Shown: piece by piece, positions 1 through 9,628 of the stretch
Numbering within the stretch: position 1 is the stretch's first letter
Layout: each line of letters begins with the position of its first letter
Origin: Nymphaea colorata
Taxonomy: Eukaryota; Streptophyta; Magnoliopsida; Nymphaeales; Nymphaeaceae
DNA length: 64,000 nt
Assembly (NCBI RefSeq): GCF_008831285.2
Contig: NC_045138.2
Coordinates: 29,297,934 to 29,361,933, forward strand
Direction: 5' to 3'
The notes under the pieces: model-generated
Seen by the model: only the letters and a program-made list of their open reading frames with translations
The model's database searches: none
What the model was told of the DNA's origin: nothing
Program-made: the position numbers and the translations under genes

Positions 1-1024
1 ACTTTATTGATTTTTGGCAGTTTTTGTCAGAAAAGTACTGTGGTTGTCAACTTTGGAAGGGTCTTGCTTAACTTGACAAAAATGTGAGGAAAAAGGTAAG
101 GAATATTCAGCAGCGTGGCCATAAGGAAGGGCCCCATTTCACAAAAAATACATATTTTTTCATTTAATCTAAAATATTTTTAAAATCCCAAAAAATTAAA
201 GCGATACTTGGCGAGACAAATATGTTATGTCGATAAACAAACCGATACGACGCCGCATTTGCAACATTGCTTGGAATAAACTTAATTGTATATGCATGAC
301 ACGGAAACGCTCATTGGACCGAAGCCCAATTCCGATGCAAAGACATAAACCCTATTCGATTTCAACATGAAAATATAAAATGCTAATTAATGTTACACCG
401 ACAATGGGTTTGCCTTATAGGCACATGTATTAAGAATGAATTTCTTAATTATAGTTAAACAGGAATTACTACATGAGCTTCCAATAAGTTACAGATGTGC
501 GTTAAATTTTACATGATCGATGTTCAACAGGAAGCACCATTATGGAAGAGAAATCTTATGTCTATGTGGGGGGGCACAGCTTTGCCTCACCTGCATTTTT
601 TGATTTCCTGATGTAGTTTCCTGTTATTTGGACATTGATGAACAGATCTGCTCTTGTAATTAAACACTAATCCTTTAGTTAAAATTGAATTAAATGATAT
701 TAATGTGTATGCCAATTGATTAAAATTAAGACATTTTCCCCCCTACGTTTAGGATTCAAGGCTGCATCGAGGCTTAAATGGAAGGACTTTACGATTCACC
801 GCCTTCAGCTTCCCCTGTGGGCTCAGACTGCTTCAGTGCTTAGGGTAGAGTTAGTGTAAACCTGGTTATGTGCACACCCCTGTGCACGAAAATTGTGGAC
901 ATGGATATATAATGACAAAGAAACTGTATCTAAACCTCAAATTGCCGTTCTCCTTCCTTGTAAATGGTGGCAGCTGACAGAATCCGAACTCAACCTCCAT
1001 CTTTTCCGCTTTACGTGGACTTGT
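1..1024. other. intergenic, no gene recognised
   Basis: AT-rich sequence with only short ORFs and no family resemblance or consistent splice structure. From about 890 the base composition becomes more GC-rich, leading into the inverted-repeat segment that follows. Confidence 0.6.
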
Positions 1025-1225
1025 AGAATGCCTTCCTTCACGGGCTCGTGTGGAGCAGCTTTGGCGACCGCTGTGATCACCTTCATTCTCATGGTGTTCC
1101 GCCGGACAGGGATATTTCCGGTTGCCCGTTTGGAGGCAAAGCCCAAGAGTCGACGACCTTGCATCGCTTCAGGTGGTGCCAGAAACGATTAGTGCAGTCG
1201 CTAATGCCGTGAAGGAAGGCATTCT
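1025..1225. repeat. 201-bp segment bounded by a 19-bp perfect inverted repeat
   Basis: Seen directly: AGAATGCCTTCCTTCACGG at 1025-1043 recurs as its exact reverse complement at 1207-1225, enclosing 163 bp that is more GC-rich than the flanks. No convincing target-site duplication is visible outside the arms. It could be a small non-autonomous transposon that lost its target duplication, or an inverted duplication able to give a hairpin RNA. The short ORFs crossing it in both directions look incidental. Confidence 0.6.
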
Positions 1226-1651
1226 GGTACTCCGCAGAATGAATTGTTAATAATGAATTGCTCCATAGATTTCCGACTGTTGCTCAGTTTCGTTCAGCCT
1301 TGACTTCCTTTAATTTTCGGTTTGGAATTGGTACAGGAACTAGTTAGTTTCACTTGATATAATGCACGCTAATTTTGATGAACATCAACAACAACCAAAT
1401 CTAATGCATGCTAATTTTTGTTAAACAGATGATGGTAATACATAATATGAGCAATCATCTTGCGTCGTTGTGCCTGGGTTGTGAGAGCTCTGAGCCAATT
1501 CTTGCTCAAACGACTATGCTGAACTGAAGATTTTAAGTGGATTTCTGATACCAGAAAAGAATGAGTAAGTACCTGGATTTCAAGGCTCTGACTGGTGGCA
1601 GTATGGATGAGCTACACACGCCTAGAGAGAGAAGAGAGAGAGTATATGTGG

Positions 1652-2020
1652 TGTTAATGATAAGGTTGAAAGACAATCACTTCTAAAGAGATTCAAGGAA
1701 ATAATCTCAGCAAGATAAATCAAAATTAAATGATAAAGAGAAAGAAAATCTTTCTACAAAATCAGATTTAGTTAATGTTTATTGTCAAATGGATGCCAAT
1801 GTGAATTCCAACAAGATAAATCAAAATTAAATGATAAAAGGAAAGAAAATCTTTCTGCAAAATCAGATTTAAATAATGTTTATCCTCAAATGGATGTCAA
1901 TATCGCCTATTTAAACTCTTTCTTTCCATTGTTTAATCAAGGCTCCTGATAGCCTTCCATGGTGAAAAACCATGTATGGTTAATGCTTGTTTACTTTGTT
2001 TCTTTTATATTTTTTCAACA
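1652..2020 (+). mobile_element. 5' LTR of a truncated Copia-type retrotransposon
   Basis: The segment starts TGTTAATGAT, ends TTTTTCAACA (TG...CA ends), and is followed at once by a primer-binding site. Inside it a unit of about 95 bp is tandemly repeated with an offset of 101 bp (about 1711-1803 and 1812-1903) with a few mismatches. The 3' part has a direct relative at about 4300-4468, and the first 20 bp recur at 2251-2270. These three matches define the LTR ends. Confidence 0.8.
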
Positions 2021-2217
2021 TGGTATCAGAGCAGGAGAAAAAGGAAAGAATGAAGCCTATAGATGGGTTGCAAACGACCAAAGAGATCGTTGCCTTCTTC
2101 ATCAAAGCAACGACTTATCCTTTTGAAGCAAAACTTTATGAAGCAAATTTGAGCTCACTAAATCACCGCCAAAGAGGTGGAATGATCAGCTTTTACAAAG
2201 TTCTGCAGCAAAATTGA
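2020..2217 (+). pseudogene. short gag-like remnant of the retroelement
   Basis: A 65-codon frame (MVSEQEKKER...) opens at the primer-binding site, where a plant Copia gag begins, and stops at 2217. No zinc knuckle, protease, integrase or reverse transcriptase follows. Only about 30 bp lies between the stop and a purine-rich tract (TGAAGGAGGA, 2241-2250) next to the start of the second LTR. The internal region has therefore collapsed to about 230 bp, and the element cannot be autonomous. Confidence 0.6.
2021..2032 (+). other. retrotransposon primer-binding site
   Basis: TGGTATCAGAGC directly after the LTR end is the usual initiator-tRNA-Met primer-binding site of plant Copia elements. It fixes the LTR boundary and the plus orientation of the element. 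Confidence 0.85.
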
Positions 2218-2250
2218 ACTTTTAGATCCATCTTCCAGTTTGAAGGAGGA

Positions 2251-2270
2251 TGTTAATGATAAGGTTGAAG
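2251..2270 (+). mobile_element. start of the 3' LTR, interrupted after 20 bp
   Basis: These 20 bases repeat the first 20 bases of the LTR at 1652 and follow a purine-rich tract, as a 3' LTR should. Similarity stops there, and the DUF863-like pseudogene begins. The other end of an LTR of this family appears about 2 kb downstream. Confidence 0.65.
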
Positions 2271-2279
2271 GTAGTTTTT

Positions 2280-3597
2280 TCGGCAAGATCTCTCCTTATA
2301 GGTCCATCAAAATGTGCTTGTGATTGAATACCAAAAGGTAACTGATTGGTGGTGTTCTTAGACCTTCTCCAGGAAGAAATTTCCAGAGACCCACTACTAG
2401 TCGGATCAGATTGAGCAACAGCTGGGGAGGTACCAGCCAAAGAAGTTGGCCTTATGTCTCTTCCAGTATTGATCACTGCAACATTCATCTTCAGCATTTC
2501 TGTATCTTTTAACCATAATTCCTTTTGTCTCTTCTGTTCTGGCAAAACAAATGCTGGGGGTTCACGTGATTTACTAAAATCAACTGGGTCATTATTCTAA
2601 CACTCTGCAAAAGTGGAGCACATGTGCTTTTGTAATGCTCTTTGATTCCGTTGCATTCTGATTCCAAAAAATCCAATAATGCAATCCTTTAGCAGTCCAA
2701 CAGGATTTGGATCCACGACACGTTGTCTGGCTCGAACTTCACCAGGACAGACCCCTGACACTCTAAAGCCGGAAGTTGCAATGTCCTTATGAAAGGATGC
2801 TTCATACGTGACCCTGCTTTCTGGTGACTGTGGAACCCATCTGCTGAATATATGCCTGATTTTTTATGTCCACTCTTTGCATTTGCACTATACCCAGTGC
2901 CAAAAGTTAGTTTTACCTCACTCTCAAGTACAAGATCACGATCAGGAACTTTTACCTCCTCTACTGACAATTCCTCATCTTCAATGTCAATATATTCATC
3001 AGCTGGAAGTTGAAGGTCAACAGATCTCCGTGCACTCTTGTTCCTTTGCAGATTAAGAGGTTCACAGGTTTCTTGCTTAATACTATGGGTTGGAGTAGTT
3101 ACTGTATGTATGCCATTCTCCTTTAAAAGATCCAAAGGAGAGCATGTCCTTTTGATGTCTGAAACAGAGTGTCTACTGGAACTTGAGCATGCAACGGATG
3201 CCAGAGACGCTTGTCAAGATCTAGATGGATCAGCAGACTTTATTTGGAAAAGATGGTGGCCATCAAACATGGCTTCCATCTGTAAGGAGTATGTGCTTGC
3301 TTTGTTCCTTCTCAAGTCATCCATCAAATCCTTCTATACTCGATATAGGCGATGCAATTCACTGACCTGCTTCCGAAATATGGCTTCATGCTCGAGCATT
3401 GTCTGTTTGAGTACCTCCTTATCATATTTGGAATAACCATCTGCACTCTGCTGCACGAAACCATTACAGTATTGTCCCCCAGTAAAGATCACGTCTTCAT
3501 AAAATTGTGAGCAAATAGTACTCCTAACATCATCATTCAGATCCTTCATGTGGCAATACCCAGGCAGGCATCTGTCACATTGTACTTTTGCTCCCAT
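2280..3597 (-). pseudogene. broken DUF863-family gene copy
   Basis: Read on the minus strand, the copy starts at an ATG at 3597 (MGAKVQCDRCLPGYCH) and shows hallmarks of the plant-specific DUF863 family: the PGY start, GQYCNGF, YDKEV, KQTMLEHEAIF and ELHRLYRV. The frame then meets TAG at 3334-3336, where relatives usually carry Gln before KDLMD, and TGA at 3214-3216. It stays readable to about 2690 (RSVDLQL, ESEVKLTFG). A second stretch in another frame (2222-2590: DFSKSREPPAF, LEISSWRRSK) looks like the next part of the protein. Two nonsense codons plus a frame break make this a pseudogene. Family function is unknown. No clear intron is visible in the first 900 bp; whether it is a retrocopy cannot be settled here. 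Confidence 0.7.
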
Positions 3598-3599
3598 TC

Positions 3600-4212
3600 C
3601 TACCGACAGAATAGTAGGCACCACTAATACTAGCTGAGGTGAGATGAATAAAATCTTATGAAGACATATTTCCACCAGCAATTATGGTCAGACTCCAGTT
3701 CTTGAAACTCATCGCCATCATCAGGCTCTAACATCATATCAAGCTCTTCTTATGGTCTGGCTAGAGCATGTTGATCTTCATTATGGTTGCACTATCAGCA
3801 TTCATGTTGACAGACTTTCAGTTTACCTCCTCACATCGCTTTAGATGCCATCAGTGTCCGAGACCCACAGAAGGGAGACAGGAGTGGGAGCCGATTCACT
3901 GCCAAGCCCCCAGCCTCGTACGGCCCCGAACACATGGCCCTCGCTTTCTTCCCGGAAGACAATGCACCAAAAGGAGGACCAGACCACCAAGGGACGTCGC
4001 CCGGCGCCAGCGTCTCAGTCCCAACCGAAGGCCTGGTCGCCACCCTGCTTTCACTGGCTAAGGCAGAAAAATTCGTTGGAGGGGCACATGTTTAGAAACA
4101 TTTGTATCTATGTATAAAAGTAAATGTTAAACTTTTCAATGTAAAAGCACATGAATTTTAAAGAACCGGAGTGGGCAACTGCCCACCCTGGCCCACATGT
4201 GGCTACGCCACT
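3600..4212. other. GC-rich non-coding stretch with a transposon terminus
   Basis: It lies between the DUF863 pseudogene and the LTR remnant. 3850-4060 is GC-rich with short ORFs in several frames, none recognised. 4160-4213, read on the minus strand, starts CAGTGGCGTAGCCACATG, resembling the terminus of the element at 20897. No opposite end was found. Confidence 0.4.
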
Positions 4213-4299
4213 GCCTGCTACGGACGCGGGGCCACGGGTAAACACGGAGTGAGGGAGAGGGGAAGGTCATCGTGCTTTCTGTGTGCGAGAGCAAAGATT

Positions 4300-4468
4300 G
4301 GTTTTTGATGTTTATGGTCAAATGAATGCCATGTCGTCTTTTTAAGATTTTTCTTTGCATTGTAATAAGTTTATGATGGCCTTTTATGGTGAAAAACCAT
4401 ATTTAATAAAAATAATCTTTTGATTGCATTTGTTTGTTTACTTTGCTTCTTTTTATATTTTTTCAACA
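4300..4468 (+). mobile_element. 3' part of an LTR related to 1652-2020
   Basis: The stretch follows the last ~150 bp of the LTR at 1652-2020 (TGGTGAAAAACCAT, then TTTGTTTACTTTG, ending TTTTTCAACA). No primer-binding site follows: the next bases are GATCCAGACT. This fits the far end of the interrupted 3' LTR. The 5 bp outside the two outer ends (TGTGG and GATCC) do not match, so a recombination event or two separate insertions cannot be excluded. Confidence 0.65.
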
Positions 4469-4636
4469 GATCCAGACTCTATTCCCTTCTTTATATATAT
4501 ATAAGCTTGTGGACACTCACACATACACACACAGAAAGAGGGTACATTTGGAGACAATGAAGGTGGATATGATAACTATTTGGTACACCCAAATCCAAAT
4601 TCAACTTCAAGTAAGACTAAACGATATCCAACCAAA

Positions 4637-5245
4637 GGATATAAGGGTAGCTTTATCTTGTTTGGACCCAACCAAGTACAAGTAAGTCAATATAGGATTT
4701 TCTTACTGAATCTGATTGCATGTAAAAGATTCAAATTCATGTATGTATCTTTCAACTCCACGGAGAACTAAACAATCCAGCTGTCAGAAGGAGATAGGAG
4801 TAGCTAGCCTATGTCACCAGGGTGCGGCAACCCTGGTGACGCACCCGCATCGACGCGACGAGGGTGCGACCCAGATTCGCACCCAACCCGCACCCTATTG
4901 ATTTCAGTTTTTTTTAGTTTTTTTTATCAAATTTGATATTATTAATATATTATAATAATAAATTAATAATAATAATAAATACTCTCGCTGTACCGCCGCA
5001 CCGTAATTTTTTGAGATGTATCGCATCGGCACCCGCATTCGCACCTGCACCCTGCATTCTGGTGACATAGTAGCTAGCTGCATCTTCTTTGGATCAAATC
5101 AAGTCCAAGTTAGTTATGGGATTTTCTTATTGAATTCAATTGCATGTAAAAGATTCATCACCCCAAATCCAAGTCCAAGTACAACAAAACGATCTAAACT
5201 CAAAAAGATATAGGAACAGCTGCATCTTGTCTGAGCCAATCTGTT
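4637..5245 (+). repeat. diverged tandem duplication, second copy split by a MITE
   Basis: Copy 1 is about 4637-4735 (GATATAAGGGTAGC...TGCATGTAAAAGATTCA). Copy 2 is 4791-4808 continued at 5071-5153 with the same start and end motifs. A partial third copy begins near 5206 (GATATAGGAACAGC). The copies are imperfect, so the duplication is old, and the MITE inserted after it. Confidence 0.6.
4809..5070. mobile_element. hAT-like MITE with perfect 8-bp target duplication
   Basis: Seen directly: the element begins CTATGTCACCAG and ends CTGGTGACATAG, a 12-bp perfect terminal inverted repeat, and is flanked on both sides by TAGCTAGC (4801-4808 and 5071-5078). Its 262 bp has GC-rich ends built on GGTGC/GCACC motifs and an AT-rich middle (TAATAATAATA tracts). 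It has no coding capacity. An 8-bp duplication is the hAT signature, but the ends are not a textbook hAT terminus, so superfamily assignment is an inference. Confidence 0.85.
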
Positions 5246-7547
5246 CGCATCCACAATGCCATAAAAAAGGAAGCTAGGGAATTAACGGGATGCAGGTGTA
5301 TGTGTGTGTATGCAGGGGTGTGTATGTGTGTGTGTGGAGATTGACGGGATGCAGGTGGGTAAAACCGCGCTTATAATTAAAAGCAATATTCAACCGCTTT
5401 GCTTGCTGGGTTGGATGATGAGTATTTGTGCGCATATTGTGCGCGCGCGTTAATGTAGCGTGGAAATGGATCGAATTTAGATCTTATGGAGAGTTCGATA
5501 CAGTCTGAAGCAGTGGTGGAGTCAGAAACCTAAACTAACGGGACCATAAAATCCTTACAAACAAAATGGAGAAAATATACCCTCTTAATCAGTATATACT
5601 TTTTTATAAGAATACATTTTCCATGAATATTATTAAAAAAAAAAGACTAGAGCCATTGTTTTGTTCTTTCACTAGAAAACTGCCCTGTTGGTACTTTAAA
5701 AAAAAAATTAAAGACGGTTCTGAGATGAGATATTCAATTAAGAAGTAGACTTTCTTGAAAAACTAAACTGAGGACCATCTATAAAATTTTTTGTGTGTAA
5801 AATTTTGTTCTATTTAACCTTTATTTTCTTTATAAATATTTGTTATATTTGAGGCTATAAAACTATTAGCCATATTTTTGAAGGACTTACAACTATGGCT
5901 ATCTTACGATTTTGAAGAACCAACTTCTACAATGTGTCAATTTCTATTTCTTGAAAATTCTTGCTTGTACAACCAAACAACATGATGTACAGCATCGCTA
6001 ATATCAGAGGATCATGTTAAATGTATATAGAAGGTTTGATTGCAAATACAGTCTTCAAGGTTTTCATAATATGGGTGTATGTGTTTCTGAAATACCATAA
6101 CGGCATTTGGTAGGAACATTATATTCTTGGAACACATGTTCTTAAGATACATATTTTAAGAACACTTTCTTTTTTGTTCTAAAGAAGCCACTCATAATTG
6201 AAAATTGTCTGACACATTCTCCACGTCTATTTTAGCAGGTTTAGCAAAATGCAGCCAACAATTTGAATTTTCAACGAAATCATGACTTACACGAGAACCT
6301 TGTTCTCAAGGATTTTGTGCTTACACGTTATACAAATTCTCGTTCCCTTAGAAATTTAAAGAGCTAGTGGGCATTCTGTTCCTATTGTTCCTCCCACTCC
6401 ATTGTTTGGTTGAATGAAAGGGTTTTATAGGACCCTATTTCCCCCCAAGGTTGCATCAGTGGGCATTTTGTTCATAGTTTTCACAGTAAAAACTTCAAAC
6501 TATCATGCAATCAAAGAACTATCACTTAGATTCCTTTTTTCTTTTAGACAGTTTTCGTTTTCTTTATAATCAATCTGTGATACGCTGCTTATCTTTTGTG
6601 AAATTAATGATGAACCTTATGGCGAGTTCGTGTAAAAATGCCTTACGATACTCCTAGCTTAGTTTCCAGTATGCCGCGAACCACATACAAATGTAAACAA
6701 GCAATAATTTGGTAGAGGAAATAGAACTTATCTTATTCTCTTTCTTCCCTACCATACACAAGATTGTTGACGTGCAACAACTATAAGCGGAGATGGTGAC
6801 GCAGTTTTTCATGCCACAAATGCACGAACGAGTCTTTCTCTGTTCCATGTGCATGCGTCAAGAGACACTGGCGCAACATGAGATGTCTGTAGGGTTAGAA
6901 TATGATCTATCAAGAGTTTGAAAGTTCAAAAGGTGGGAGCCACAACCCACTCTTCAACTGTGCAGCCAGGTATGACAAAGGCAAAAAGTAAATCTCCACA
7001 TGAAACCCGCAGTGCCGATGCAAAAAATTCCATTGACAATTCCAGTGAAGAAAAAACTAACATGTATGTTTGCGCTATGGCAGTTTACATCCTCGAAAAA
7101 TTTCTTTCCTCTCCTCTTTAGGATGACACTCAATCAACTAATGCAAGCAGCCCGATGACAATCACTTATTAACCACTCGGAGCAAAGGGAAATGGGGAGA
7201 AAAGAATTTATACAACTTATAAGAGTCTAAAGACCCGTGTCTGGCAATTGAGCAAGCCTCTAGCGACTCAGAACAACGTGAAGCACCGGCTGGTTTGGCT
7301 AACCTTTTGTATCAACAGAATAATTTTCTCTGATACTGTGTCTGACCATGCAGAACCCCTTGTACATCATCCAAGGAGAACAGTTGCCTCCAACTTTTGC
7401 CTTGACAACCAGGTCGGTGGTGCCATGTATGCCAGTCAATCGAGTTCATGTACAACACTGTGGATCTCTTTAAACACTCATCCACCAGCTATTGCAGTCA
7501 AATGACGAGGAAGGACATATTTACAAGAAATGAACCCAGCTGGAAAT
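5246..7547. other. intergenic, no gene recognised
   Basis: Contains a GT-rich low-complexity patch (about 5295-5335) with a repeated ACGGGATGCAGGTG motif, a possible transposon terminus CAGTGGTGGAGTCAG at 5511 without a found partner, and AT-rich sequence. The 3'UTR of the PP2C-fusion gene probably lies at its right end. Short ORFs (5566-5748, 6918-7121, 7248-7505) show no family resemblance. Confidence 0.55.
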
Positions 7548-9564
7548 CTACCAGTCATCCAGCCATTCAGGAGTCCCTAGGTCACCTGAATCTGTAGCTG
7601 GAGGCACGAACGGCAATGAGCAGTCCTCTGCATGATTTTCCACGTAGTAATTTATCCGAGATACGATTTCAGGAGGAACAGGAGAATGGCCCTTCGTAAT
7701 TTCATCCCATTCAACACCTGTGAACCACTGGTGGCTTTTTACCGAATCTGCACCCCGGCTGCCAAGCCTTGAACTTGGATCAACTTCGAGTAGCTGACAA
7801 GTAACATAAAGTTTTAGAGAAAAGAGGGAAATGAACAGATCCACAATAAGAACCGTATACATAAGAATGTGTATACATGTTTGCTGCATCACGAAGGAAG
7901 ATAATAACCTTGGTGATCAGGTCAACTAGCTCCATACTAAATGTATGAGGAAGTGTAAGGTGACCTCTTGCAATCTTAGCAAATGTGTCAAGTTCACTCT
8001 CTCGCCATGAACCAAATGGCATTTCCGCTTGAAACATAAAATATATCAATGTACCCAATGCCCACCTGCAATTAAGAATAATTGAGAAAATCTATATTAA
8101 ATAGAAACAACCAGCAGGGAAAGTTAGCAAAACCTTAAAGAAAATTGACTAAATCATTACAACGAGTAATGATAATAATTACATGAAATACTTTATACCA
8201 ATACATTATATGAAACAAGCTGTCAAAATATTTTCAAGACCATGCAAAAGATCCATAACAAAATGGAGCTCTCGTCCCACATCATGAATCTTCAGCTGGA
8301 ACTTGGAACTGGAAGTACAAACAGTTTATTGAAGATATGGTTTTGCCTAAAGCTATTCCTTGGTGGCTAAGGATTAACGACAGAATAATTTTATAAAGTT
8401 ACATATTGCTAGCTGAAGTTGTTTGTGACACACGTGCACTACAAGACCATGACGATGATGATGTAGCACTAGTCTGCCTGACCCCCTCCATACTAGGGAA
8501 TGATGTTCATACAAAGTAAGCTAAGTAACATACTATCCCATATTCATATACCAATGTCAAGATAAATTTTGTGCACATATGCATGGGAAGCATCTGAGAT
8601 AAGGAGGCCTCTTGCTCTTCTCTCTTTTTCCTACCACACTTGAACAAATATAAGTTATTCTTTAAGGTTTTGAATCCAGGAGCCTCAGTTTATATGGTGA
8701 CTTGACATGGTCAGCTAGTACCATACGGAAGTGGAATCCCATGATGGGAAAATGCTACAGAGTTTTTGCCGCTAATGGATCACAAGACGTGTCAGTAACT
8801 TATTATTTATTTCCAATTATATAAAACATTACAAAAGATACTTCTGCTTATATGATTAACAAACTACAAGCTATCATATCAACTTTTGGGAGCATTCTTC
8901 TGAGGAACAATTAGACTACTCTTGCACAAAACTTTTTCCACCACAGAAATGTATTTTTCAGATAATCTTTCGAGTCTTCTTTTCAAATACAGGACTTCAA
9001 GAATGCAGCACAATTACCAAAAGAACAATGTACAATTGTACATATAAATATCAGAAATTACTAGATAGAAAGTAAACATGATCCATTTGCATGTTGCGGA
9101 GAATATCAATTCGCAAAAGCAGCAAAATAATTTGGCCATTTCATATGTGAGCCCTTGGGAATCAGGGATAGTTCATATAGGCAATTTGGTGATTTACATC
9201 AACATGCAAATCAAACTTTACAAATGCCAGAAGGAAATGTGCCTAACGTGGATTCTCTGTTTAGCATAACTCCTTGAAACAAGTAAATTAGTTAACCGAA
9301 TTATGCCTTGTACAGCTGGTAGCTGTATAACGTTAGAGAGTTGGATTGGAATTTTGAGGGCCTAATAATGCCTAAGGCAACAACAACAGTGAATACTGCC
9401 CAATTGTCCTATGCCATATCCATTCCTATTTCCTAATCATTAAGAGACAGAAAGAAAAAGTCACTAAGAAAGAAAGAGGAGAAAGAAATTTAACCACCCA
9501 TCTCATTTGAGATGAACGATCTTAACAGTTAGTGTTGGATTTGGCATGGGTTAATTGGGCACTA

Positions 9565-9628
<64 letters not shown>

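Noticed and set aside
4469-4473. Target duplication for the interrupted LTR element
   Set aside because: The 5 bp outside 1652 (TGTGG) and after 4468 (GATCC) differ, so a single clean insertion is not claimed.
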